Part shown: positions 26,714 to 35,670 of the stretch, piece by piece
Position numbering within the stretch: position 1 is the stretch's first letter
How the letters are laid out: every line of letters starts with the position of its first letter
Program-made: the position numbers and the translations under genes
Assembly (NCBI GenBank): GCA_963731035.1
Contig: CAVSUY010000003.1
Span: forward strand, 62,001-126,000
DNA: 64,000 nucleotides
Direction of reading: 5' to 3'
Source: JAANXG01 sp963731035
GTDB lineage: Bacteria > Pseudomonadota > Gammaproteobacteria > Arenicellales > JAANXG01
Notes under the pieces: model-generated
What the model was told of the DNA's origin: nothing
The model's input: only the letters and a program-made list of their open reading frames with translations
The model's database searches: none

Positions 26714-27385
26714 ATGAATCGTATCGCAGTCATCGATCTGGGAACCGGAAACCTGCGTTCCGTTGCCCGGGCCCTGGAAACGGCGGGCGGATCGAGCTGC
26801 GAAGTCAAGATCACCGACGACGCCTCCGACGTTTCCCGGGCGGACCGGGTCGTGTTCCCGGGCCAGAGCGCCATCGGATCGGTAATGAACAGGTTGCGCG
26901 ACAATCCGGGGCTGCTCGATGCGCTGGCCGTGGCGGTCGAAAGCAAGCCCTTTCTCGGCATATGCATCGGCCTGCAGGCGCTCTATGCCCACAGCTCCGA
27001 GGACGGCGGGGTGGCGGGGCTCGGCGTCCTGCGCGGCGAGGTCCGGCACTTTCTGGAAGCCGGCGGCGAGCGGGCCGAAGTGCTGACCGACGAGGCCGGG
27101 CGCAGGCTCAAGATCCCCCACATGGGGTGGAACAATGTCCGCCAGATCTGCGTCCACCCACTGTGGCGCGGTATAGGCCAGGACGCCTGGTTCTACTTCG
27201 TGCACAGCTACTGTGCCTTTCCCGGCGCCCGCGAAGAAGTCTACGCCACCACGGCCTATGGCCTCGAGTTCGCCGCGGCCGCAGGCAGAGACAACGTATT
27301 CGCCGTCCAGTTTCACCCCGAGAAGAGCCAGCGAAACGGACTGGCAATGCTGGGCAACTTCATCGCGTGGGACGGGAACCCGTAG
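26714..27385 (+). CDS. hisH: Imidazole glycerol phosphate synthase glutaminase subunit HisH
   Basis: A 223-residue class I glutamine amidotransferase that feeds ammonia to HisF. The nucleophile is Cys84 in FLGICIGLQAL (the more usual sequence is GICLGMQ), and the His-Glu pair is in VQFHPEKS near the C-terminus. It lies 41 bases after hisB and 39 bases before hisA. Confidence 0.95.
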   Translation: MNRIAVIDLGTGNLRSVARALETAGGSSCEVKITDDASDVSRADRVVFPGQSAIGSVMNRLRDNPGLLDALAVAVESKPFLGICIGLQALYAHSSEDGGVAGLGVLRGEVRHFLEAGGERAEVLTDEAGRRLKIPHMGWNNVRQICVHPLWRGIGQDAWFYFVHSYCAFPGAREEVYATTAYGLEFAAAAGRDNVFAVQFHPEKSQRNGLAMLGNFIAWDGNP

Positions 27386-27424
27386 GAATTCCTTCGACAA
27401 CTCCAACAAAGGCGCTGAAGCTCG

Positions 27425-28162
27425 ATGCTACTCATACCGGCAATAGACATCAAAGGCGGCAAATGCGTCCGCCTCAGGCAAGGCAAGATGGACGACGCAA
27501 CGGTGTATGAAGACGACCCCGTCGTCGCGGCGCGCAGGTGGGTCGACGCGGGAGCCGAGCGCCTGCACGTCATAGATCTCGACGGCGCCGTGACCGGGGA
27601 GCCGGTCAACTCCGACGCCGTGCGGGGCATCGTGGAACAGTTTCCCGGAGTGCCCGTCCAGGTCGGGGGCGGCATTCGAAATGAGCAGACCATTGACACC
27701 TACCTCGAGGCCGGCGTCCAGTACGTCATTCTCGGCACCAAGGCCGTGAACGAGCCGCACTTCGTCAGCGATATATGCGTCGAGTTCCCAGGTCACGTCA
27801 TCGTCGGGCTGGACGCCAGGGATGGAAAGCTGGCGGTGGAGGGGTGGTCCAAGCTGTCCAAGCACGACGTCATCGACCTGGCGCACCGGCTGGAGACCGA
27901 CGGTGTCGAGGCCATTATCTATACCGACATCTCCCGCGACGGGATGCTCACCGGCGCCAACATCGAAGCGACCCGCCGGTTGGCGGAATCGGTGCGTGTA
28001 CCGGTGTTCGCGGCGGGGGGCATCGCCAGCCTTGACGACCTGCGACGGTTGCTGGAAATCGCCGACGCTGGCGTCGGCGGGGCCATTACCGGCAGGGCGA
28101 TATACGACGGCTCGCTGGATTTTGCCGCCGGAATCAAGCTGCTGCGGCAGGGCGGCGGGTAA
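27425..28162 (+). CDS. hisA: ProFAR isomerase HisA
   Basis: A 245-residue (beta-alpha)8 barrel that isomerises ProFAR to PRFAR. The first catalytic aspartate is in PAIDIKGGKCVRL and the second in YTDISRDGML. Phosphate-binding GG loops are visible (QVGGGIRN and FAAGGIASL). Its stop and the hisF start overlap by 1 base. Confidence 0.96.
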   Translation: MLLIPAIDIKGGKCVRLRQGKMDDATVYEDDPVVAARRWVDAGAERLHVIDLDGAVTGEPVNSDAVRGIVEQFPGVPVQVGGGIRNEQTIDTYLEAGVQYVILGTKAVNEPHFVSDICVEFPGHVIVGLDARDGKLAVEGWSKLSKHDVIDLAHRLETDGVEAIIYTDISRDGMLTGANIEATRRLAESVRVPVFAAGGIASLDDLRRLLEIADAGVGGAITGRAIYDGSLDFAAGIKLLRQGGG

Positions 28163-28932
28163 TGGGACTGGCCAAGCGCGTAATCCCCTGCCTCGACGTG
28201 GACAATGGCAGGGTCGTCAAGGGCGTTCGCTTCGTGGACATACGGGATGCCGGCGACCCTGTGGAGGTGGCGAGGCGCTACGACGAGCAGGGTGCGGATG
28301 AAATCACCTTCCTCGACATCACCGCCAGCTCCGATGCCCGTCAGACCATGGTGCACGTGGTTGAGGGGGTGGCGGACCAGGTCTTCATTCCACTCACGGT
28401 GGGCGGCGGCATCCGAAGCGTCGAGGACATCCGTACTATGCTGGCGGCGGGAGCGGACAAGGTGTCCATCAACACCGCCGCAGTCAACAATCCGCAGTTG
28501 GTACGCGAAGCCAGCAGGCGGTTCGGCGCCCAGTGCATTGTGGTGGCCGTGGACGCCAAGCAGGTCTGCGCAGGTGAGTCGCCTGCGTGGGAGGTCTTTA
28601 CCCACGGGGGCCGGCGCGCTACCGGCTTGGACGCGGTGGAATGGGCGACTCGGATGGCCGAGTACGGCGCCGGGGAAATTCTGCTGACGAGCATGGACCG
28701 GGACGGAACCCGGGACGGGTTCGATCTGGCCCTGACCCGTTCGGTCTCGACTACGGTTGCGGTTCCAGTCATCGCCAGCGGCGGGGTCGGTAACCTCGAT
28801 CACCTCGCCGACGGCATCGTCGAGGGCTGCGCGGACGCCGTGCTCGCCGCATCCATTTTTCATTTCGGCCAGCACACGGTGCGCGAGGCCAAAGAGCGTA
28901 TGGCGGCCCGGGGCATCGAGGTGAGGCTGTAA
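28162..28932 (+). CDS. hisF: Imidazole glycerol phosphate synthase cyclase subunit HisF
   Basis: A 256-residue barrel that forms the imidazole ring using ammonia from HisH. It is a paralogue of the preceding hisA. Catalytic aspartates are in IPCLDVDNGRVVKG and LTSMDRDGTRDGF, with phosphate loops VGGGIRS and ASGGVGN. The next gene, hisI, is 131 bases away. Confidence 0.97.
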   Translation: MGLAKRVIPCLDVDNGRVVKGVRFVDIRDAGDPVEVARRYDEQGADEITFLDITASSDARQTMVHVVEGVADQVFIPLTVGGGIRSVEDIRTMLAAGADKVSINTAAVNNPQLVREASRRFGAQCIVVAVDAKQVCAGESPAWEVFTHGGRRATGLDAVEWATRMAEYGAGEILLTSMDRDGTRDGFDLALTRSVSTTVAVPVIASGGVGNLDHLADGIVEGCADAVLAASIFHFGQHTVREAKERMAARGIEVRL

Positions 28933-29063
28933 CACCGTCGAAAACGACCCTTGCGGCGGGGGCGCTGTCCGGAATTAGTCGGAAATACCGTCGCACCGTC
29001 GTGTAAACTTCGCTTCTCGCGATGCCGGCCGTAGGTCCTCAGTCCCGACAGGTGCGACGAACG

Positions 29064-29459
29064 ATGACGACAGCGACCCAGCAATGGTTGGACGACGTCC
29101 GCTGGAACGAGGAAGGTCTGGTTCCGGTGGTGGCCCAGGACGCGGCCAGCGGAAGGCTGCTGATGCTGGCCTGGATGGATCGGGAAGCGCTGAGGCTGAC
29201 CGCCGAAACCGGCCGCGCGGTGTACTGGTCGAGATCGCGGCAGGGGCTCTGGCGCAAGGGTGAGCGTTCCGGCCATAACCAGCTCGTCAAGGAGCTGCGC
29301 TTGGACTGCGACAACGACACCGTTCTGCTCAGCGTGGAGCAGGTCGGCGGTATCGCCTGCCATACCGGACGGGAGAGCTGCTTCTACAAGAAGCTCGAAG
29401 ATGGGGGTTGGCGGACGGTGGAGGCGCCGCTCAAGGATCCGGACGAGATTTACGGATGA
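29064..29459 (+). CDS. hisI: Phosphoribosyl-AMP cyclohydrolase HisI
   Basis: Opens the purine ring of phosphoribosyl-AMP. The domain is complete in 131 residues: LMLAWMDREALRLT, YWSRSRQGLWRKGERSGH, DCDNDTVLL and a zinc-binding CHTGRESCFY. I start at the ATG at 29064; a frame from 29022 adds 14 residues with no support. It is a single-domain protein, separate from HisE, unlike the HisIE fusion of enterobacteria. Confidence 0.95.
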   Translation: MTTATQQWLDDVRWNEEGLVPVVAQDAASGRLLMLAWMDREALRLTAETGRAVYWSRSRQGLWRKGERSGHNQLVKELRLDCDNDTVLLSVEQVGGIACHTGRESCFYKKLEDGGWRTVEAPLKDPDEIYG

Positions 29460-29491
29460 TGATGTTTGTACGCAAGACTGGTGGGTGACCC

Positions 29492-29854
29492 GTGACGGGT
29501 ATAGACTTGAACGATCTGGCGTCGGTCCTGGAAAAGCGCAAGCAGGCCGATCCCCGCTCCTCCTACGTCGCGAAGCTCCACCATGAAGGTCTGAACGCGA
29601 TTTTGAAGAAGGTCGCGGAGGAGTCGTTCGAAGTGTTGATGGCCGCCAGGGACGGAGACCGGGAGCAGCTGGTTTATGAAACCGCGGATCTGTGGTTTCA
29701 TACGCTGGTGTTGTTGTCCCACGAAGGCCTGGGGCCGCGCGACGTATTGGCGGAACTGGCCCGGCGATTCGGTACGTCGGGGCTCGAGGAGAAGGCCCGG
29801 CGTGGCATCCCGGAAAGTCCGGACCGGGAGAATCCGGGTCAGGGAGATCCCTGA
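29492..29854 (+). CDS. hisE: Phosphoribosyl-ATP pyrophosphatase HisE
   Basis: A 120-residue all-alpha MazG-like pyrophosphohydrolase acting on phosphoribosyl-ATP. The metal-binding Glu/Asp residues are in KKVAEESFEVLMAARDGDREQLVYETADLWFH. The start is the GTG at 29492. The last his gene of the block; tatA begins 144 bases later. Confidence 0.94.
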   Translation: MTGIDLNDLASVLEKRKQADPRSSYVAKLHHEGLNAILKKVAEESFEVLMAARDGDREQLVYETADLWFHTLVLLSHEGLGPRDVLAELARRFGTSGLEEKARRGIPESPDRENPGQGDP

Positions 29855-29998
29855 TCAATTCGGATCTTGCGGTTCTGCGCTGCCGTGCAGACGGATGTTG
29901 ATTTTCGTGTCCTGGCAATTCATGAATCTGAATCGTTCAGGGCTTTTCGTAGAACTTCTTGTAGAATGGGCGTTTGTTCCTGACGTTGGGAGAAATTT

Positions 29999-30301
29999 AT
30001 GGGTCTAGGTGGCATTAGTATCTGGCAACTGCTGATCATTCTGGTGATTGTCCTGTTGTTGTTCGGCACCAAGAAGCTGCGCAATATCGGCGGTGACCTG
30101 GGTGGCGCGATCAAGAGTTTCAAGAAGTCGATGAAGGAAGGCGACGAAGAGGAAGACGAAGAAGGCGAAGGCGAAGAGGAGACCGACGAAGCGGGCGCCA
30201 GAATCGAGGACCAAGGCGAGTCGCGCAAGGAGGAATCGCACAAAGAGAAAGGGGAAGGCGCTCGGTCCGGAAACGGGGCGGCGAAACAGAAGCAGTCCTG
30301 A
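29999..30301 (+). CDS. tatA: Sec-independent translocase subunit TatA
   Basis: The 100-residue pore-forming subunit of the twin-arginine translocase. It has one N-terminal membrane helix (ISIWQLLIILVIVLLLFGTKKL), an amphipathic helix (RNIGGDLGGAIKSFKKSM), and an unusually long tail of about 55 residues that is very rich in Glu, Asp and Lys. The canonical FGTKKLR hinge is intact. First gene of tatABC; PetA, encoded 3.4 kb downstream, is a likely Tat substrate. Confidence 0.93.
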   Translation: MGLGGISIWQLLIILVIVLLLFGTKKLRNIGGDLGGAIKSFKKSMKEGDEEEDEEGEGEEETDEAGARIEDQGESRKEESHKEKGEGARSGNGAAKQKQS

Positions 30302-30331
30302 AGCCGAACCGTCTGATAATCACCCTCCTCC

Positions 30332-30676
30332 ATGTTTGACATCGGGTTCTTCGAGCTGTGCGTCATCGGCATCGTGGCGTTGCTGGTGCTCGGGCCCGAG
30401 CGCCTGCCGCGCGCCGCGCGGACTGCGGGCATGTGGGTGGGGCGGGCCAAACGCATGGTCGCGCAGGTCAAGCGGGACATCGACGAGGAGCTGCGCCAGG
30501 AAGAGCTGCATGAGTTGCGCGACGCCAAGGAGACGCTGTCGAAGACCCGGGAGAGCATGAATTCGTTCAGGGATGAGCTCAACAAACAGATTGATACAGA
30601 GTCGGATGCCAGCCGGAAGCCGAAGGCGCCCGAGTCCGAGACTCCCGCGGACTCCAAGCCCAAGGATACGGAATAG
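30332..30676 (+). CDS. tatB: Sec-independent translocase subunit TatB
   Basis: A 114-residue subunit that binds the twin-arginine signal with TatC. The N-terminal helix MFDIGFFELCVIGIVALLVLGPERLP has the TatB-specific Glu and Pro, followed by a long amphipathic helix and a charged tail. It starts 30 bases after tatA. Confidence 0.93.
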   Translation: MFDIGFFELCVIGIVALLVLGPERLPRAARTAGMWVGRAKRMVAQVKRDIDEELRQEELHELRDAKETLSKTRESMNSFRDELNKQIDTESDASRKPKAPESETPADSKPKDTE

Positions 30677-30708
30677 ACATCGCCGGGCTCTGACACCCTT
30701 CGCATTCC

Positions 30709-31479
30709 ATGGCTGATCTGGACCCAGACGACAACAACAAGGACTCATTCATCTCGCACCTGGTCGAGTTGCGCGACCGTATTCTGCGTAGTCTGGTGGT
30801 GGTCCTGGCCCTCGTCGTGATAATGGCGCCGTTCGCCAATGATCTGTATGTGATCTTCGCCCACCCCCTCATGTCGATCCTGCCCAAGGGCGACACCATG
30901 ATCTCCACCCAGCCCCACGGGCCGTTCTTGGTGCCTCTGAAACTGGTGGTGTCCCTGGCTGTGATCGCCGCCATGCCGTATCTGTTGTACCAGATGTGGG
31001 CGTTTGTGGCGCCCGGGCTGTACGAGAACGAGAAAGCGATCGCCGTGCCGCTGCTGATCTCCAGCACGGTGCTGTTCTACCTCGGCATCCTGTTCGCCTA
31101 CTTCGTGGTGTTCCCGCTGGTGTTCGCGTTCTTCACCAGGACCGCGCCGGAAGGGGTGGCGGTGATGACGGATATCGACGCCTATTTCAACTTCTGCATG
31201 AAGTTGTTCTTTGCCTTCGGCGCCTGCTTCGAGGTGCCCATCGCCATTATCATTCTGGTGAAGCTGGGACTCACCACCCCGCAAGCCCTGGCTGCCAAGC
31301 GGCCTTACATCATCGTCACCGCGTTCGTGGTCGGCATGCTCATGACACCCCCGGACATCTTCTCCCAGACCATGCTGGCGGTACCGATCTGGATCCTGTT
31401 CGAGTTCGGACTGTGGTTTGCCAGGCGGATACGCCCGCGGGGGCAGGACGAGGAAACCGAAGCCGAAGACGCCGGCTGA
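30709..31479 (+). CDS. tatC: Sec-independent translocase subunit TatC
   Basis: The 256-residue, six-helix receptor of the twin-arginine signal. The family N-terminus SFISHLVELRDRILRSL is present, as are the periplasmic PLPKGDTMISTQP-like loop and the conserved ENEKAIAVP region. Last gene of tatABC. Confidence 0.96.
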   Translation: MADLDPDDNNKDSFISHLVELRDRILRSLVVVLALVVIMAPFANDLYVIFAHPLMSILPKGDTMISTQPHGPFLVPLKLVVSLAVIAAMPYLLYQMWAFVAPGLYENEKAIAVPLLISSTVLFYLGILFAYFVVFPLVFAFFTRTAPEGVAVMTDIDAYFNFCMKLFFAFGACFEVPIAIIILVKLGLTTPQALAAKRPYIIVTAFVVGMLMTPPDIFSQTMLAVPIWILFEFGLWFARRIRPRGQDEETEAEDAG

Positions 31480-31541
31480 TGGCCAGTCCTGCGCTCGCGC
31501 GCCTTGGCGATGGGCATGTCCGATCCCGCTGAACGCTGCGT

Positions 31542-33545
31542 GTGAGTGTGACAAGGGGTACTTGGTTGCTCAATCCTCCCCAACGACGAGCCGTCGAGCA
31601 TGAAGGCAGTGCACTTCTGGTGCTCGCCGGCGCCGGCAGCGGTAAGACCCGGGTCATTGCCGGCAAGGTCCTGCACCTGATACGCCAACGGTGCGCCGAT
31701 CCCCATTCCATCCTCGCGGTAACTTTCACCAACAGGGCCGCGCGGGAAATGCGCGACCGTCTCAACCGGGAACTCGATAGCGACAACGCGGCGGCTCTGA
31801 ACATCTCGACCTTTCATCGCTTCGGATTGGGTTTTCTCCACCGGCACGGAGACGCTGCGGGGTTGCGAACGCCGTTTTCGATCCTCGACAGCGCCGATTC
31901 CTCGCTGGTGGTGAGCGAGCTGATGCGGGACCAGCTGTCCGGCGAGCGCGGGATCGGAGAGCGCGTTCGGCAGCGAATTTCCTGGTGGAAGAACGACTGG
32001 ATCGGTGCGGCGCAGGCTGCCTCCATGAGCCATGACGATCCCGTGGCCCGGGCCGCCGCCCGGGTCTACGGGGATTACAATCGTCAGCTTCGCGCCTACA
32101 ATGCGGTAGATCTCGACGACCTCGTCTACCTACCGGCCGAGTTGCTGGCCGGCGATGACGAGCTGCGCCATGAGTGGCGGGGCAAGATCCGCCATGTGCT
32201 GGTGGACGAGTACCAGGACACCAACAATACCCAGTACGAGCTGATCCGCCTGCTGGCGGGCGATGGCGCCGGACTGACGGTGGTGGGGGACGACGATCAG
32301 TCGATCTACGCCTGGCGCGGCGCGCGCCCGGAAAACCTCGCCCGCCTGCGGCACGATTTCCCGGGCCTCGAGGTGGTCAAGCTGGAGCAGAACTACCGGT
32401 CAACCGGCCGGATCCTGGCTGCCGCCAACGGCCTGATCGCCCACAACGAACGGGCGTTCGAGAAACGCCTGTGGTGCGCCCTCGGCCACGGGCCCGCCAT
32501 TCGCGTGCTGACCGCGGACAACGAGGAGCGGGAAGCGGAGCGCATTGCCGGCGCGCTGCTGCACCATCGGTTCCAGAACCGCGGTGCGTTCGCCGACTAC
32601 GCGATCCTGTACCGTTCGAACTATCAGTCACGGATGCTCGAGCAGAAACTGCGGGAGATGCGTATTCCCTATGAAGTCAGTGGCGAGCTGTCGTTCTTCG
32701 ACCGGCGGGAGATCAAGGACGTTCTCGCCTATCTCCGCCTGGTGGTGAACCCGGACGACGACAACGCCTTCCTGCGCACCGTCAATGCACCGCGCAGGGG
32801 TATCGGGCCGGTAGCTCTGGAGCGGCTGGGAGCTGCCGCCGGCCGGGCGGGGACGGCGCTGCTGCGCGCGGTGCAGGCGCCAGAGGCGGCTGAGGCGCTG
32901 AGCGTCCGGCAGATGGCCCCCTTGGTGCGGTTCTCCGACTGGATCCGGGAGCTGGGCGAGCGGGCCGCCGCCGAGCCGCCGCTGGACGTGGTCAAGTCAC
33001 TGCTGTCGGAGATCGACTACGACGGCTGGCTCCTGGAGACTTCCGGCGGCGCCGATCAGGCCGAGCGCCGGCGGGACAACGTCGGTGAGTTGCTGGACTG
33101 GATCGGCCGCCTGCAGCGCAACGAGCCGGCCGCGGACCTGGGGGACCTGCTGGCGCACGTGGCGCTGGTGGGACAGCTCGATCGCGAATCCGACGAGGAA
33201 CGCGATGCGGTCACCTTGATGACGCTGCATGCTGCCAAGGGGCTGGAGTATCCGTACGTCTTTATCTGCGGCCTGGAGGAAGAGTTGTTGCCGCATCAGA
33301 ACAGTATGGAGCACGCCATCGAAGAAGAGAGGCGGCTGTTGTACGTGGGCATCACCCGGGCGCAGCGGGAGCTGATCCTGAGCTGGGCCCGAACCCGGCG
33401 CCGCCGCGGCGAGGTGGTGGAGCGCCTGCCCAGCCGGTTTCTGGACGAACTGCCCGCTGAGTTGCTGGCCTGGGACGACGCCGAGGCCCGCAATGATTCG
33501 GTGGGACAGGCACATCTGGACAATATCAGGACACTTCTGGGGTAG
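31542..33545 (+). CDS. rep: ATP-dependent DNA helicase Rep
   Basis: A 667-residue superfamily 1A helicase that unwinds 3'-to-5' and helps replication forks past obstacles. Motifs in order: Walker A AGAGSGKTRV (residues 29-38), VTFTNRAAREM (Ia), VDEYQDTN (II), VGDDDQSIYAWRGA (III), LEQNYRSTGRIL (IV), LMTLHAAKGLEYPYV (V) and ERRLLYVGITRAQREL (VI). Length and the QRRAVEHEG start fit Rep rather than UvrD. The start is the GTG at 31542, with another GTG two codons later. Confidence 0.95.
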   Translation: MSVTRGTWLLNPPQRRAVEHEGSALLVLAGAGSGKTRVIAGKVLHLIRQRCADPHSILAVTFTNRAAREMRDRLNRELDSDNAAALNISTFHRFGLGFLHRHGDAAGLRTPFSILDSADSSLVVSELMRDQLSGERGIGERVRQRISWWKNDWIGAAQAASMSHDDPVARAAARVYGDYNRQLRAYNAVDLDDLVYLPAELLAGDDELRHEWRGKIRHVLVDEYQDTNNTQYELIRLLAGDGAGLTVVGDDDQSIYAWRGARPENLARLRHDFPGLEVVKLEQNYRSTGRILAAANGLIAHNERAFEKRLWCALGHGPAIRVLTADNEEREAERIAGALLHHRFQNRGAFADYAILYRSNYQSRMLEQKLREMRIPYEVSGELSFFDRREIKDVLAYLRLVVNPDDDNAFLRTVNAPRRGIGPVALERLGAAAGRAGTALLRAVQAPEAAEALSVRQMAPLVRFSDWIRELGERAAAEPPLDVVKSLLSEIDYDGWLLETSGGADQAERRRDNVGELLDWIGRLQRNEPAADLGDLLAHVALVGQLDRESDEERDAVTLMTLHAAKGLEYPYVFICGLEEELLPHQNSMEHAIEEERRLLYVGITRAQRELILSWARTRRRRGEVVERLPSRFLDELPAELLAWDDAEARNDSVGQAHLDNIRTLLG

Positions 33546-33572
33546 CCCGCCGACCCCAAACCCAGGAGCGTT

Positions 33573-33581
33573 TGCTATAAT
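33573..33581 (+). promoter_or_regulatory. Extended -10 promoter for petABC
   Basis: TGCTATAAT is a perfect extended -10 element 119 bases upstream of petA. No good -35 is seen, as is usual with extended -10 promoters. It leaves a long 5' leader. Confidence 0.5.
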
Positions 33582-33699
33582 CGCGCGCTACTGCCGGGAA
33601 GCCGAATCTAAAGCCATAACCCAACCGGTCCGTGGTCCCCGGCCTTAAGTGTCCCCTATTGGCGGAAACATAATTCGAAATCACTCGTCAGGAGTACTC

Positions 33700-34299
33700 A
33701 TGGCCGAAGATCATGTAGACAAGCATCGGCGCCGTTTCCTCACAGCTGTCACGACCGGCGTAGGTGCGGTTGGGGGCATCGCAGCGGCGGTCCCCTTCGT
33801 GGTGAGTATGACCCCCAGCGCGCGGGCGAGAGCGGAAGGGGCGCCGGTCCGGCTCGAGATCGGCAAGCTGGAGGCCGGCCAGATGCTGCGCGAGCAGTGG
33901 CGCGGTCAGCCCATCTTCGTGGTCAACCGAACCAAGGCAATGCTGGATTCCCTCGACAAGGATACGGATCTGCTTCTGGATCCCAAGTCCACCGCCGACC
34001 AGCAACCTTCCTACGCGGATAACAAGTACCGGTCGATCAAGCCGGAGTTCCTGGTGGTGATCGGGGTATGCACGCACCTGGGATGCGTCCCGGTCCAGAA
34101 GTTCACCATGGGTGCTGATTCTGGGATGGGCGCGGACTGGCCGGGCGGCTTCTTCTGCCCCTGCCACGGCTCCAAGTACGACCTCTCCGGACGCGTGTTC
34201 AAGAATGTGCCCGCGCCGCTCAATCTGCCGATTCCGCCATACAGGTTCGAGACCGACACGACCGTGGTCGTGGGCGAAGATCCCAAAGGAGCAGCGTGA
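33700..34299 (+). CDS. petA: Ubiquinol-cytochrome c reductase Rieske iron-sulfur subunit PetA
   Basis: A 199-residue Rieske protein of the bc1 complex. It is anchored by one N-terminal helix that doubles as a twin-arginine signal (HRRRFLTAVTTGVG). The [2Fe-2S] ligands are in CTHLGC and CPCHGS. The start at the ATG at 33700 follows a strong AGGAGT site; the frame back to 33649 is unsupported. The stop overlaps the petB start as TGATG. Confidence 0.96.
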   Translation: MAEDHVDKHRRRFLTAVTTGVGAVGGIAAAVPFVVSMTPSARARAEGAPVRLEIGKLEAGQMLREQWRGQPIFVVNRTKAMLDSLDKDTDLLLDPKSTADQQPSYADNKYRSIKPEFLVVIGVCTHLGCVPVQKFTMGADSGMGADWPGGFFCPCHGSKYDLSGRVFKNVPAPLNLPIPPYRFETDTTVVVGEDPKGAA

Positions 34300-35670
34300 T
34301 GGCCAAATTGCTTGCATGGGTGGACGAGCGTTTTCCACTGACCAAGGTGTGGAACGAGCACCTCGCCGAATACTACGCCCCCAAGAACTTCAATTTCTGG
34401 TACTACTTCGGCTCCCTCGCGCATGCTGGTGTTGGTGCTGCAGATCGTTACCGGCATCTTCCTGACCATGCATTACAAGCCGGACGCGGATAAGGCGTTC
34501 GCCTCGGTGGCCTACATCATGCGCGATGTCCCCTGGGGTTGGCTGATGCGCTACCTGCACTCGGTGGGCGCCTCGATGTTCTTCGTGGTGGTTTACCTGC
34601 ACATGTTCCGCGGTCTGCTGTACGGCTCGCACCGTGGTCCCAGAGAGCTGGTCTGGCTGCTTGGCTGCGTAATATTCGTGGCGCTGATGGCGGAGGCCTT
34701 CATGGGCTACCTGCTGCCCTGGGGCAATATGTCCTACTGGGGAGCGCAGGTCATCATCTCCCTGTTCGGCGCGATACCTTATGTCGGCGACGCCTTGTCG
34801 GAATGGATTCGGGGCAGCTTCGTAGTAACGGACGCCACTCTTAACCGGTTCTTCGCCTTCCATGTGATCGCGATGCCCCTGATCCTGGTGGGATTGGTGT
34901 TCCTGCATATCGTGGCGCTGCACAAGGTGGGCTCCAACAACCCGGACGGCATCGACATCAAGAAGAACAAGGACGCCAACGGCATCCCGAAAGACGGCAT
35001 ACCGTTTCATCCCTATTACACGGTGAAGGATCTCGTGGGCGTGGTAGGTTTTCTGATCATCTACCTGTCGATCGTGTTCTTCGGGCCGGAGTTCTTCGGG
35101 TTCTTCCTGGAGAAGGACAACTTCACTCCGGCGAATCCATTGCAGACGCCCGTCGACATCGTGCCGCTGTGGTACTTCACCCCTTTCTATTCGATTCTGC
35201 GCGCCACGACCGAGGACCTGATGTTGTTCGTGCGCGGCTTGGTCGTTCTCGCCGTGATCGTCGCTTTCGTCCGTACAAAGGGCTTCACTGGTCGCGTGGT
35301 GGCGGCCGTTATCGGGATCGCGCTTCTCATCGGCACCTTCGTGTTCGTCCCGAAGTTCTGGGGGGTGATTTTGATGGGGTCGTCACTGGTCGCCTTGTTT
35401 CTGCTTCCCTGGCTGGATCGGTCCCCGGTGCGGTCGATCCGGTATCGCGGCTGGATGTACAAAACAGCGCTGACGGTGTTTGCGTTGAGCTTCATTATCC
35501 TCGGGTACCTCGGCATGCATAAGCCGAATGAATTCAGCCTGTTCCTGTTCAAGAACGTTATATGGGCGCAAGCCTGCACCTTGGTCTATGCCTTGTTCTT
35601 TATCCTGATGCCGCTGTACAGCGTGTGGGATAAGACCAAACCTGAACCGGAAAGGGTGAATTTCAAATGA
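34299..35670 (+). CDS. petB: Cytochrome b subunit PetB of the bc1 complex, frameshifted
   Basis: Di-heme quinol-oxidising membrane subunit. The first part (34299-34421, MAKLLAWVDERFPLTKVWNE to WYYFGSLA) and the rest (from 34423, MLVLVLQIVTGIF to the end) are in different frames. Removing one base around 34419-34422 joins them into a normal cytochrome b of about 456 residues. Four heme histidines are present (YLHSVGAS, YLHMFRG, AFHVIAMP, FLHIVALH). The Qo-site PEWY motif reads PLWY. The gene is expected to be essential for the bc1 complex, so a sequencing or assembly insertion is the simplest reading. Overlaps petC by 4 bases. Confidence 0.9.

Noticed and set aside
29031..29050. GTAGGTCCTCAGTCCCGACA before hisI, like a fifth GTAGGTCGG repeat
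   Set aside because: The left arm is broken and the palindrome is lost; similarity is too weak to count.
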